Of a DNA stretch of 64,000 bases, positions 51,641-60,737 are shown piece by piece (position 1 is the stretch's first letter; each line of letters starts with the position of its first letter). Source of the DNA: an uncultured Gammaproteobacteria bacterium (GTDB lineage Bacteria > Pseudomonadota > Gammaproteobacteria > Steroidobacterales > Foliamicaceae). Under the pieces are notes generated by a model. The model made no database searches. It worked only from the letters and a program-made list of their open reading frames with translations, and had not been told where the DNA came from. Location: the NCBI GenBank assembly GCA_951828235.1, contig OX639965.1, positions 186,001 to 250,000 of the forward strand. The letters are read 5' to 3'. Made by a program: the position numbers and the translations under genes.

Positions 51641-52570
51641 ATGGGAAGTGACTCCGGCGAGCGCCGCGATACCGCCGATCTCGGTGACGTCAGGGAGGGC
51701 GATTTTTTCCTGGCGCTGAATGAAATCGACCAGAGCAATATCGATTTCCGCAAGGGGATTTCGGGACTGTGCCGGATCGTCCACTACGACCGGGACTTCA
51801 ACGCCAAGGGCGAGCTCTGGACCGGCGAGTCGGGCTTGCTGGTCGGATTGTTGTACAACCCCAACGACCGGCGGCTCTACGCCACCAACCCGCAGGAGAA
51901 CAGCCTGCTGGTCTACGACTCGGCAGGCGAAAAACACCGCCTGACGAGTTACCTGCCGGTGCGGCGTTACGGGAACATGGCGCTGGCGCAAAACGGCGAC
52001 ATCGTGATCGGCGTCCATTCGCTCTACGGCGCGCCCATCGAGGATGAATTCGGCGACGGCAAGCTGATCCGGTTCAATCCGCAGACGGAAGCCGTCAGCT
52101 TCTTCGAGGTGGAGATCGACGGCGGGCGCCGCGGCCGGCACTGCATCAGCAACCTGGCGATCGCACCCGATGACAGGACCATCTATTACGTCTCCGAGTC
52201 GGGCCGGCGCCTTTGCCGCTACGACACGGAATCGCGGCGGCAACTGGACGATTTCCTCACCTTTGGCGACGAAGACGCCCTCAGGACCTACGGCATGGGC
52301 GTGCTTCCCGGCGGCGAGGTGCTGATGGCCTGCAGCTCGGGCGCCGTCCTGTTCAGCCCGCAGGGGGCAGTCCTCAGGAACTACGACGTACCGTTCAACA
52401 AGGGCTGGACCCGCGCGAAACTGGCCCTGGACGGCGAGCATTTCTACCTGAGCAACTTCACCCAGGGGCTGCTGCAACGCAGAAACATCGAAACGGGCGA
52501 GGTGGTGAACGAGCTGAACACCGGGCTGAAATGCTCGATGCTCAGCCTGACCGAGTACCAGGCCGCCTAG
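51641..52570 (+). CDS. Beta-propeller protein (SMP-30/gluconolactonase-like)
   Basis: A 309-residue cytoplasmic protein with no signal. Recurrent blades (LLVGLLYNPNDRRLYATNP, MALAQNGDIVIGVHS, NLAIAPDDRTIYYVSESG, MGVLPGGEVLMACSSG) match the SMP-30/NHL-like propeller group, which includes lactonases and vanillate or strictosidine-like hydrolases. It begins 20 bases after the binding-protein gene, so the two are probably one operon. Convergent to the flavoprotein gene. Confidence 0.72.
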   Translation: MGSDSGERRDTADLGDVREGDFFLALNEIDQSNIDFRKGISGLCRIVHYDRDFNAKGELWTGESGLLVGLLYNPNDRRLYATNPQENSLLVYDSAGEKHRLTSYLPVRRYGNMALAQNGDIVIGVHSLYGAPIEDEFGDGKLIRFNPQTEAVSFFEVEIDGGRRGRHCISNLAIAPDDRTIYYVSESGRRLCRYDTESRRQLDDFLTFGDEDALRTYGMGVLPGGEVLMACSSGAVLFSPQGAVLRNYDVPFNKGWTRAKLALDGEHFYLSNFTQGLLQRRNIETGEVVNELNTGLKCSMLSLTEYQAA

Positions 52571-52602
52571 CGCGAGACGCGCGACAACAAGGCTGACCGC
52601 CT

Positions 52603-54018
52603 TCAGGTTTGCCCGAGCGCAATCAGCTTCTCGCCCACATATTGGCCAAACGCCAGCGCCGGCGTTATCCCCATGCCGGCGACCGCGGCGGCGCCGAACA
52701 GTCCACCTCCGAGGATTTCGCCCGCCGCGTACAGGCTGCCGATCGGCCTGTCCTCCGTGTCGAGCACCCGAAACCCGGTATCCACCTTGATGCCGATACT
52801 GCCGCGCACCGCGTAGCTGGCAATCTCGACCGCGTAGAAAGGCCCGGCTTCGATCTTTTTCGGTAAATGCTTGCGCCCGAAGCCGTCCAGGCCGCTTTCG
52901 CAGGCTTCGTTGTATTCCCTGACGGTGTTCGCCAGGGCGGCCTTGTCCGTTATTCCGCAGCGATCGGCGAGCTCATCCAGGCTTGAGCCCTTTTTGACGG
53001 TGCGGCCGTTGTTGTAGAGCTTCTCCAGCGTTTCGCCGGACCAGCGCAGGAACACATTGGGCGCATTTGCGCGGATCGCCTCGTCAAAGACCAGCCAGGC
53101 GCGGTTGCCGGTCTGCTTGCGCAGATGGGTCGCCCGGTATTCGTAGCTCTCGTGGTCTTCGGCCATGAACCTAAGCCCTTCCTGGTTGACCAGGATCTCC
53201 CAGGGCAGCCGCACCTGCGGAGTCAGCCCGCCGATGCCGCAATAGCGGGGGTATTGCGTCGTGCTGTCGTAAATCCCGCCCATTCCCAGCGAAAAATTCT
53301 CCTCGTTCCAGGTTGCCGCGCCGATGGCCATTGCCGCCCTGATGCCGTCTCCTTTCGAGTGCTCCCAGGTGCCCGGATAAAGCGTGACGCCCGGATGCAT
53401 CCGCTCGTAGAACTCCCTGTTTCCCGAATAGCCGCCGGTTGTCAGAAAAGTGCTGCGGGCGAGTATCCGCTCGCCGCTTTCGGTCGATATGCCTAGCGCG
53501 GCGCCGCCGTCATCGACCAGTATGTCGCGCATCGCCGTGTTCAGCCGAACGCTCACCAGTCCGTCTTCGACCAGCGGCTCAAGCAGATTGAAGAGCACCT
53601 TGCAGATGGACCGGCCGCGCTCGTTGCCCCAGTACAGCCTTGCCGCCGTGTAGGGCTCGTGCGCGTAGAGGATTCCGGGCACTTCCGGGGCCATTTCGAA
53701 GCCGTTCTCCTCCAGCCAGTCAATCAGCGGCCCCTGGATTTGCGTCGCCAGACGCAGGAACGCATCTTTGGCGGTGCCCCGGGTAATGCGAACAGCGTCT
53801 TCGTAGTGGTCCCGCCAGGAATCGGCAATGCCCTTTTCCGACTGGATCCGGGTGCCTGCGCCGCTCATCTGCCCCCAACTGATGGTGCAGGTGCCGCCCA
53901 GCGCGCCGGTCGCCTCCACGATGCACACCGTCCCGCCCCGCTGCGCAACGGCTATGGCGGCGGGAATGCCGGCCGTGCCGCCGCCGACTATGACGACATC
54001 AAATCTCGCCGAGCTCAT
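52603..54018 (-). CDS. FAD-dependent oxidoreductase, fumarate reductase/ketosteroid dehydrogenase-like
   Basis: A 471-residue flavoprotein. FDVVIVGGGTAGIPAAIAVAQ is the FAD-binding fold; LGGTCTISWGQMSG and EHSKGDGIRAAMAIGA are the second flavin and active-site regions of the succinate dehydrogenase/fumarate reductase group, and GSLYAAGEILGGGLFGAAAVAG the C-terminal flavin loop. Without iron-sulfur partners it is more likely an ene-reductase or delta-1 dehydrogenase. The start overlaps the aldehyde dehydrogenase end by 20 bases. Confidence 0.87.
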   Translation of the reverse strand: MSSARFDVVIVGGGTAGIPAAIAVAQRGGTVCIVEATGALGGTCTISWGQMSGAGTRIQSEKGIADSWRDHYEDAVRITRGTAKDAFLRLATQIQGPLIDWLEENGFEMAPEVPGILYAHEPYTAARLYWGNERGRSICKVLFNLLEPLVEDGLVSVRLNTAMRDILVDDGGAALGISTESGERILARSTFLTTGGYSGNREFYERMHPGVTLYPGTWEHSKGDGIRAAMAIGAATWNEENFSLGMGGIYDSTTQYPRYCGIGGLTPQVRLPWEILVNQEGLRFMAEDHESYEYRATHLRKQTGNRAWLVFDEAIRANAPNVFLRWSGETLEKLYNNGRTVKKGSSLDELADRCGITDKAALANTVREYNEACESGLDGFGRKHLPKKIEAGPFYAVEIASYAVRGSIGIKVDTGFRVLDTEDRPIGSLYAAGEILGGGLFGAAAVAGMGITPALAFGQYVGEKLIALGQT

Positions 54019-55423
54019 CGATGGTTCGCGGGTAGCCCTTCTGGGTCATCAGCGCCTTCTTGCGGAAGAACCGCAACAGCCCGGAGGGCCCCATGCGGGA
54101 AGCGCCGAGACCGGAATAGTTGAAGCTCTGCTTTTCGCACTCGGTGGTCACCGACTGCAGCCCCGCGTCGTTGATGCTCATGCCGCCGCAGTTGATTCGC
54201 CGTGCGATGTTCAGGGCCTCTTCGTCGGTCTCGGCAAACACGGCCGCGGAAAGGCCGTAGTCGCTGTCGTTGCTGAGCGCTATGCCTTCGTCCGCATCCG
54301 AGAACTTCATTACCGGAATGACCGGACCGAAGGTTTCCTCGGTCATGATTTTCATCCGGTGGTTGACATCGCTCAGCACCGTGGCCGCGCACCAGTCCCC
54401 GCCGCCGTGATTCTCGATCTTTCCGCCGCAATGGACCGTGGCGCCGCCGGCCACCGCGTCGGCGAGGTGCTCCTCGATGACGGCTGCCTGACCGTCCCGT
54501 ATCAGCGGGCCGATATGGCCCGAGTGCATGTCCGGGTAGTTGAGCCGCACCTTTTCGGCCCTGGCGACCAGAAGATCCAGGAATTCATCAAAAGCGCCTT
54601 CCTGTACGTAGACGCGTTCCATCGACAGGCATACCTGGCCGCTGTTGAGCACGCCCTGGCGCACGATGGCGTCGGCGGCCCTTTCAAGGTCGGCGCCCTC
54701 CATGACCATGGCCGGGTCCTTGCCGCCCAGTTCCAGGTAGGCGGGAATAAATCGCTCGCCTGCGGCCGCCGCGACCTTGCGCCCCGTCGCCACACTGCCG
54801 GTGAAGCAGATCAGGTCCACCTGCCCGACCAGGGCGGCGCCTGTTTCGCCGTCGCCCGGCAGTATCCGGAACACGCGGGCCAGGTCCGGCACGGCCCGGA
54901 TGCTCTCCTCCAGCGGCCGAATGAATCGCGGCGTGACTTCGCTGGGCTTGAGGGCGACGCCACAGCCCGCGAACAGCGCCGGCAGCGCGTCGATGAGCGA
55001 AAGCGTCAGCGGAAAGTTCCAGGGACTGATGACGCCCACCGCGCAGTAGGGAACATACTGATTGGCGAGCACCACGTCGCTGTTCACTCGCGATACCTGC
55101 TCGCTGTCTGCGAGCAGTTCCGGCGCCTGCGCGCACCAGGCCTCGATTCTCCTGCCCACCCCCAGCACTTCGCCGCGCGAGAGCGAATAGCGCCCGGTGT
55201 CCGTAACCAGGGCTTCCAGCAGCGCTTCCCTGCGCTCCTGGACTGCCGCGCCCCACAGGCGCAGCACCTCGCTGCGCCCCTCGATTCCCAGCGCGTCCCA
55301 TGCCGGCTGATGCTCGCGCATGTCCGCCACTTCGCGCTCCACGGCGCCCTCGGTGGTGGCCTGGAACTGGTAATCGACAACCCCCGTTCGCGGGTTGCGC
55401 ACCGGAATCGTCCTCTCGCCCAT
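53999..55423 (-). CDS. Aldehyde dehydrogenase
   Basis: A 474-residue NAD(P)-dependent aldehyde dehydrogenase. GVISPWNFPLTLSLIDALPA is the cofactor region, FTGSVATGRKVA the NAD loop, LELGGKDPAMV carries the general-base Glu and SGQVCLSMERVYV the catalytic Cys. Length is normal. It lies in a leftward operon with two flavoproteins upstream and the FAD oxidoreductase downstream. It probably oxidises an aldehyde released by ring or side-chain cleavage. Confidence 0.92.
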   Translation of the reverse strand: MGERTIPVRNPRTGVVDYQFQATTEGAVEREVADMREHQPAWDALGIEGRSEVLRLWGAAVQERREALLEALVTDTGRYSLSRGEVLGVGRRIEAWCAQAPELLADSEQVSRVNSDVVLANQYVPYCAVGVISPWNFPLTLSLIDALPALFAGCGVALKPSEVTPRFIRPLEESIRAVPDLARVFRILPGDGETGAALVGQVDLICFTGSVATGRKVAAAAGERFIPAYLELGGKDPAMVMEGADLERAADAIVRQGVLNSGQVCLSMERVYVQEGAFDEFLDLLVARAEKVRLNYPDMHSGHIGPLIRDGQAAVIEEHLADAVAGGATVHCGGKIENHGGGDWCAATVLSDVNHRMKIMTEETFGPVIPVMKFSDADEGIALSNDSDYGLSAAVFAETDEEALNIARRINCGGMSINDAGLQSVTTECEKQSFNYSGLGASRMGPSGLLRFFRKKALMTQKGYPRTIDELGEI

Positions 55424-55447
55424 CGTTTCTCCTCGACCGCTCCCGCG

Positions 55448-56590
55448 TCAGCCGCCGGCGTAAAGGGAATCCGGCGCCGGCCGGGATTCCGTTTCCAGCC
55501 CCAGCAGGGACTTGCCCACGGCCGACATGTTCGAAGCCCACTCCATGCTCTCGTGGGCCGCCATAGCGCGGATATCGACGAAGAAATGCTGGACCGGATT
55601 GCTGTCCAGGAGCCCTCGCGCGCCCATCTGCACCACCAGTCTCTCGGTGCACTCCAGTGACTTGCGCGCCACGTAGGCGTTGTTGCGGCACAACTCCGCG
55701 CGCTCCCTCCCGTTCGGCAGCCGGCCGCTTTCGATGCAGTCCTGCAGGGCGGCGGTGGACTGGTCCAGCAACAAGGCGGCAACCGCCAGCTCCGCGTTCG
55801 TCTCCGCCAGCCGCACCTGCACCTGGGTGAATTTCGCGACCTGGTGGCTGCCGATACCGCTCACCCACTTCTCCGTGATGTTCACGTACTCACGGTACGC
55901 GCCTTCCGCCGCCCCTACCAGTGCACCCAATCGTCCAGCGCGGTAATGCATCGAAAAATCGACGCCGTATAGCCGGTTTCCATGAACGGATTGCGGTTGG
56001 CCGGCAAACAGGTGGGCAGCGGAAACCAGGAAATCCCGGTGCACCCTGATACCGTCGGCGCGCACATTCGCGCATCCCGAGCCCCGCAGCACGCGGGCTT
56101 CGGCGTCTTCCATATCCAGTCGGGATGCCGGAATCAGCACAACGCAGGGACGGCCGTCGAGAGTGGACGAGGCCAGCACCCAATCTGCAGATGCGCCGGC
56201 GAGAACATTGTCCCAGCGTCCGTCGACCCGGTATCCCTCTTTCGTTGCGACCACCCGGCTCTCCACAGGCCGCCCGGCGCCGGCAATGACCGGACGCGAG
56301 TTCCGCGGCCACACCCGCTCCTGCGCGGCCTCCGGCATGCGCGCCACCAACACGGCGTTTACGCCGCAGGTGGCGATCAGCCAGCCGGCGGCGGGACAGG
56401 CCGAAGCCGCCTCCCGAGTGGCTGAAACGAAGTCGGGCCAGGCCGCTTCCCGCCCACCCCGGCTTTCGGGCTGCAGCAAGGCGAAGGCGCCCTCGTCGCG
56501 CAGCGCCGGCAAGAGTTCATCGGTACTGCGGCCCATGCGCAACTCACCGGCCAGCGCCGACAACGTTTCCATCAGGGCCCCGGACACCAT
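55448..56590 (-). CDS. Acyl-CoA dehydrogenase-fold flavoprotein, HsaA-like (1)
   Basis: A 380-residue protein of the acyl-CoA dehydrogenase fold, in the group of flavin-dependent hydroxylases (HsaA, HpaB-like). FALLQPESRGG, AASACPAAGWLIATCGVNA and GRWDNVLAGASADWVLAS are typical; HYRAGRLGALVGAAEGAYREYV opens the C-terminal helices. The start ATG 56590 shares a base with the stop of the next upstream gene (TGATG), giving tight coupling of two related proteins. It may form a hetero-oligomer or act in sequence with its neighbour. Confidence 0.82.
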   Translation of the reverse strand: MVSGALMETLSALAGELRMGRSTDELLPALRDEGAFALLQPESRGGREAAWPDFVSATREAASACPAAGWLIATCGVNAVLVARMPEAAQERVWPRNSRPVIAGAGRPVESRVVATKEGYRVDGRWDNVLAGASADWVLASSTLDGRPCVVLIPASRLDMEDAEARVLRGSGCANVRADGIRVHRDFLVSAAHLFAGQPQSVHGNRLYGVDFSMHYRAGRLGALVGAAEGAYREYVNITEKWVSGIGSHQVAKFTQVQVRLAETNAELAVAALLLDQSTAALQDCIESGRLPNGRERAELCRNNAYVARKSLECTERLVVQMGARGLLDSNPVQHFFVDIRAMAAHESMEWASNMSAVGKSLLGLETESRPAPDSLYAGG

Positions 56591-57783
56591 CAGGCTTCGT
56601 TCAGATAGGGAATGTCGGTCTTCATACCCAGGATCTGCCTGGCGACATTCGTCATGTTGCGGTCCCAGTTGATGCCGATCTGCTGGCACATCGCGTGGAT
56701 GTCCCGATGGTAGCGCTGGAGCGGCGCATCGGAAAGCGACTGCTGAAGGTCCAGTTGACGCACCATCCTGTCCACCGCCCGGCGACTCAGGCGGCAGGCG
56801 AAGGCCCGGTCGCGGACAAACGCCACCCTGTGCTCCATGGGAACCGGCAGCATCCGCGTCGCGTAATGGTTCTGCGTCTTCAGGACATTGTCCAGAAGCT
56901 GACCGGCCGCCCGCACCTCGGCGTCGGTTTCTCCCACCAGCATCTGGACGTACGGGTCGGCCAGGTCCTTGCCGGACTCCTTCAGTCCCTCGATGAACAG
57001 GTCGAAGGCCGCCTCCGCCGCGCCGACGATGGGCCCCATCAGGGCCGATCCGGCATAGGCACGGAAACTGTAGCTGTAGACGGGCCCTTTGCTCACTTTC
57101 GAGCCCGGCGGATGCATGGCGAACAACTCGGGCAGCGCCAGGGTCCGGTAGTCGGGCACGAAAACATCGTCCAGACGCACGGACTTGGAACCCGTTGCCC
57201 GCATGCCGGAAACAAACCAGTCATCGACGATCGAGAAACCCTCCCTGGGGAAGAGCATGTAGCGCTGCGGGCCGTCTTCTTCGCCGATGGGCGTGCCCCT
57301 GAGAAGCGCCCAGGCGGAATGATCGACCCCGCTGCAGAACGCCCACTGGCCACTGACCCGGAAACCGCCGGCCGCGCGCCGGACTTCCACTCCGATGGGA
57401 ACCGCTCCGGTGGCGATCAGCACACCCTCGCCGCCGCCCCACACGTCGTCCTGCGCCTGCTCCGACATGCGTCCCACGTAGCCGGCATGCGAGCCGACAA
57501 CGGACACCAGCCACGCCGTCGAGGGACATCCCGCGGCAATCGCCCGCCCCGCCGCGATCTGCGGGCCCCAGTTGAGGTTGTAGCCGCCGTATCTCTCGGG
57601 AATGAAGGCGTGCAGCAGGCCTGCACCCCTGACCGCGGCCATCATGTCGTCAGGCAGGACGCGCATCCGCTCGGCATCGTCCGCGCGCATCCTGATCTGC
57701 GGAACGATCGCCCGGGCCCGGTCGACAAACTCTTCTGCGGTCGGGACCTCGGGGCGCAATCCGGGAGTACCCGGCTCAGTCAT
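56590..57783 (-). CDS. Acyl-CoA dehydrogenase-fold flavoprotein, HsaA-like (2)
   Basis: A 397-residue relative of the preceding gene. FIPERYGGYNLNWGPQIAAG, GCPSTAWLVSVVGSHAGYVG, FRVSGQWAFCSGVDHSAWAL and KSVRLDDVFVPDYRTL match the flavin monooxygenase (HsaA) branch. LQRYHRDIHAMCQQIGINWD at the C-terminus is the conserved flavin/dimer region. Such oxygenases hydroxylate phenolic or steroid-derived rings with FMNH2 from a separate reductase. No flavin reductase gene is visible here. It heads a leftward four-gene unit. Confidence 0.85.
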   Translation of the reverse strand: MTEPGTPGLRPEVPTAEEFVDRARAIVPQIRMRADDAERMRVLPDDMMAAVRGAGLLHAFIPERYGGYNLNWGPQIAAGRAIAAGCPSTAWLVSVVGSHAGYVGRMSEQAQDDVWGGGEGVLIATGAVPIGVEVRRAAGGFRVSGQWAFCSGVDHSAWALLRGTPIGEEDGPQRYMLFPREGFSIVDDWFVSGMRATGSKSVRLDDVFVPDYRTLALPELFAMHPPGSKVSKGPVYSYSFRAYAGSALMGPIVGAAEAAFDLFIEGLKESGKDLADPYVQMLVGETDAEVRAAGQLLDNVLKTQNHYATRMLPVPMEHRVAFVRDRAFACRLSRRAVDRMVRQLDLQQSLSDAPLQRYHRDIHAMCQQIGINWDRNMTNVARQILGMKTDIPYLNEA

Positions 57784-57929
57784 GTCGCGACGAATGGAGA
57801 GCTTGGCCGTGCATTCTGGAAAGGTCAGCCTCCGCTGAATTGACCGTGTTTCAGGCCGTGCCGTGTATCATAACAATGCGCTCTGAGCACGATTTCAAGC
57901 CGTTCGGCGCTGCCCGCAGGAGAACGTGC

Positions 57930-59072
57930 ATGTTGATCAACAACTGGTACGTTGCCGCTACCGAGGACGATGTCAAGGTCGGCCAGCCCTGCCGGGTAAA
58001 GATGCTCGGCCTGTGGTTTGCACTGTTCCGCAACAAGGCCAATGAAGTCATATGCGTCAATGACACCTGCTCCCACAGAGGCGGGTCGCTGGGCCTGGGC
58101 AAGGTCAACGACGGGCGGATCGCATGCAGCTATCACGGCTGGGAATACAACAGCCGCGGGCGTTGCACACGGATTCCCGCCCTGGGCGACGAGGTGAAGA
58201 TCCCCAAACGCGCGCGTGTCGATTGCTACCCCGTCGAGATTCGTTACGGCTGGATCTGGGTGTTTTTGGGCGACCTCCCCGAAGACGAGCGCCCGCCCAT
58301 TCCCGACAACTATCCGTACTACGACGAGGCGATGAAGAGCCGCGAGAAGTGGGGCATCGTGCACCTCAACTACGAGGTGCAATGCAACTGGGCGCGCAGC
58401 GAGGAAAACTCCATCGATGGCTCCCACCCCTCCTTCGTGCACGCCAGCTTCGGCAGCAAGCGGGACCCGAAGCTGATGCTGGTCGAGCCCGTCGCGCATG
58501 AGTGGGGCAGCAGCACCTACCGCGAGCGGCCGCCGGCCGAATACAGGAACCTGAGCGAGATGACCAAATCGGTCATCGACGAGAAACGCGGCAACAACAA
58601 GGCTTATACCTGGTTCAGCATTGTCGGGATATCGCACCTGATCGACATCAAGCGCAGCAACGGCGTTCGTCACATCACCTTCGCCGCCCGCACCCCGATC
58701 GACCAGGACAACACGCGCATCTTCAGCCACCAGGTGCGCAATTTCCTGACCGGTCCGGAACACGATGAAGAGCGGCTCCAGGGCCGGATGAAGGCGGCGG
58801 CCGAGGACACGGTAGTTTCGCAGAACGTCAATCCCCGCTACCTGCCCAGGACGATGTCCGGCGAGTTGCTGGTTGCGTCGGACCAGAACGAGGCGCCCTT
58901 CCGCCAACTGATCTACAAGCTGGCCAGGCGTGGCTGGGAAATCGACATCGACGAAGCGGCAAGGCAGGGCCGCTACAACGCCCTGGCGATTCCCTGCCCG
59001 CTGCGCCGCGAGAACCCAAAAAACTGGATCGCAAAGCCGATACCCACCACCAACCCGCGCCGGGACGAATGA
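57930..59072 (+). CDS. Rieske non-haem iron oxygenase, terminal component (1)
   Basis: A 380-residue oxygenase. CSHRGGS and CSYHGWE hold the CxH/CxxH ligands of the Rieske [2Fe-2S] cluster. NSIDGSHPSFVHA (about 155-167) supplies the mononuclear iron ligands DxxHxxxxH; SDQNEAPFRQLIY carries the third, Asp. AGGAG stands before ATG 57930 (spacing 8). The sequence resembles the single-subunit ring-hydroxylating or demethylating group (vanillate demethylase/phthalate-type). No ferredoxin or reductase gene follows. Confidence 0.92.
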   Translation: MLINNWYVAATEDDVKVGQPCRVKMLGLWFALFRNKANEVICVNDTCSHRGGSLGLGKVNDGRIACSYHGWEYNSRGRCTRIPALGDEVKIPKRARVDCYPVEIRYGWIWVFLGDLPEDERPPIPDNYPYYDEAMKSREKWGIVHLNYEVQCNWARSEENSIDGSHPSFVHASFGSKRDPKLMLVEPVAHEWGSSTYRERPPAEYRNLSEMTKSVIDEKRGNNKAYTWFSIVGISHLIDIKRSNGVRHITFAARTPIDQDNTRIFSHQVRNFLTGPEHDEERLQGRMKAAAEDTVVSQNVNPRYLPRTMSGELLVASDQNEAPFRQLIYKLARRGWEIDIDEAARQGRYNALAIPCPLRRENPKNWIAKPIPTTNPRRDE

Positions 59073-59118
59073 TCGTTCCGGCGCTCCCTTAACCAATCAG
59101 AAAGAGGAGATAGGCCCG

Positions 59119-60288
59119 GTGTTCACAAATGTCTGGTACGTCGCCGCGCGAAGCGAAGATCTTAACGAGAAACCCCTTAAGGTCCGCATGCTGGGCTGCG
59201 ACTTTGTGCTCTACCGCGAGCCTGGCGGCAGGGCGGTCTGTCTCAGCAATGTCTGCCCTCATCGGGGCGGGAGCCTGGCGAACGGCAAATGCAAGGACGA
59301 CGGATCCATCGCCTGCCCCTATCACGCCTGGTCTTTCAACGGCGAAGGCAAGTGCACGGAGATCGCCTCGCGCCGGGATGAGAATCCGCAGGATGTGGCT
59401 CCGGGCGTCAAGATCGACGCTTATCCCACGGAAGAAAAGTACGGCCTGATCTGGGCGTTTCTCGGCGACGAGCCCGAAAGCGCGGCGCCGATTATCGACA
59501 TGCCCGAATATAACGACGACGGATTCCGCTCCACCACGCACAGCGAGGTCTGGGAAACCAACTATCACTGGGCGAAGTTTTCAAATCTCGATCTCGTCCA
59601 TTTACCCGTCGTTCATGGCATCGAATTCCAGAACCAGGACAATCCCATTGCGCCGCCGCCGTTTGAGTTGACGGAAGGCGACGATGGATTCGACCTTGTG
59701 TATTACCCGACATCGCGTATTCGCAAGGGCGGGGAATGGGAAAAATTGCGCGACGGCGACGAAGCCAGAAAAGTAAAGTCGCGTATGAAATTCCGGGTCG
59801 CGGGGATCAGCCTTTACGGCAAGGTTGAAATCGGCGGCGTCGGCAGTGGCATGCACAACGTGTTTTATGAGTTTTCGACGCCGATCGACGAGCAAACGAC
59901 GGCCATGCACTACATTTTTTTCCGTGACTTCATGCTGCAGCCCGAACTCGACAAGGAGCACCTGAAGCGGAATCTCATGCAGGTGCGTCAGGACAAGGCG
60001 ATCGCCGAAGCGCAGCAACCCCGCATTGCACCAGTGGGGCCCGACCCCAACGGCTTTTACACCTACGATGAGGATTCAGAGATTCAGCTCTACTGGAACC
60101 TGATGGCCCGGATGCGTGAACGCGGCTGGCAAATCGATCGCAAGGCCTGGACCGAGGCCCTGGCTGACGGCCGCTATCGGACAATCCCCTCGCCTGTGCG
60201 CAAAAAGGATCCCAAAGGCTGGGTCCACGAGGCAGTGCCGCGCTATGCCAGAGGCACGACCTTCGACGGCGACGCCGGGAAAAAGTAG
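59119..60288 (+). CDS. Rieske non-haem iron oxygenase, terminal component (2)
   Basis: A 389-residue paralogue of the preceding gene. CPHRGGS and CPYHAWS bind the cluster; NLDLVHLPVVHG gives the DxxHxxxxH iron site and DEDSEIQLYW the third ligand. Start GTG 59119 follows AGAGGAGA; no ATG is suitably placed. The two Rieske genes form a rightward pair 46 bases apart. They may hydroxylate different positions of the same substrate, or form a mixed alpha/alpha' oligomer. Confidence 0.9.
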   Translation: MFTNVWYVAARSEDLNEKPLKVRMLGCDFVLYREPGGRAVCLSNVCPHRGGSLANGKCKDDGSIACPYHAWSFNGEGKCTEIASRRDENPQDVAPGVKIDAYPTEEKYGLIWAFLGDEPESAAPIIDMPEYNDDGFRSTTHSEVWETNYHWAKFSNLDLVHLPVVHGIEFQNQDNPIAPPPFELTEGDDGFDLVYYPTSRIRKGGEWEKLRDGDEARKVKSRMKFRVAGISLYGKVEIGGVGSGMHNVFYEFSTPIDEQTTAMHYIFFRDFMLQPELDKEHLKRNLMQVRQDKAIAEAQQPRIAPVGPDPNGFYTYDEDSEIQLYWNLMARMRERGWQIDRKAWTEALADGRYRTIPSPVRKKDPKGWVHEAVPRYARGTTFDGDAGKK

Positions 60289-60321
60289 CCGCTCTTCTCT
60301 GCGCTCGGAACCGCAGGGGGT

Positions 60322-60690
60322 TTACACCGGGCGGCTGGCCAGCTTCTCCTGCAGCTTGCGGTAGTTCTCTTCGCGCTCCTCCAGGGAATCTTCCTGCAGG
60401 TCCTCCTGGAGTATGCGCAGCATGCGCCCGAGAAACGCCTGCCTCCAGGCTTCGCGCTGCGCCTCCACCTCGTCGTCGGGAACATAGCTCTCCAGGTCTT
60501 CCAGTCTGACCATGCCCTTTTCGGCAAGGATCCGGGACAGGGTGTCGTAGCGGTCATGCACGACGGAGACTTCGGCCGCAACCGCCACCAGCATGCTCAG
60601 CACGCGTTCCAGGTGCCGGTCACCCAGGGCGAACGGCCGTACGCCTTTCGGCGCCCGGGGGCGGGGCTTGAAGTCGTCCTTGCTCGCCAT
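60322..60690 (-). CDS. Small charged helical protein of unknown function
   Basis: A 122-residue soluble protein, mostly helical. A basic N-terminus (KPRPRAPKGVRPF) is followed by helices (HLERVLSMLVAVAAEVSVVHDRYDTL) and a charged end rich in Glu and Arg (QEDLQEDSLEEREENYRKLQEKL), with coiled-coil character. I recognise no family. ATG 60690 is 47 bases after the methyltransferase stop; ATG 60762 would overlap that gene by 25 bases. Last gene of a leftward unit with the aldehyde dehydrogenase and methyltransferase. Confidence 0.6.
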   Translation of the reverse strand: MASKDDFKPRPRAPKGVRPFALGDRHLERVLSMLVAVAAEVSVVHDRYDTLSRILAEKGMVRLEDLESYVPDDEVEAQREAWRQAFLGRMLRILQEDLQEDSLEEREENYRKLQEKLASRPV

Positions 60691-60737
60691 TGAGCGGATA
60701 ACGCCTGTTCTCTGCCGCCAGGTGCCGTCAGCCGCAA

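Noticed and set aside
53828..55660. 610-codon + strand open frame opposite the flavoprotein and aldehyde dehydrogenase genes
   Set aside because: It is an antisense shadow of GC-rich coding DNA: no family motif, very His/Arg/Gly/Val-rich, and both genes on the other strand have intact active-site motifs.
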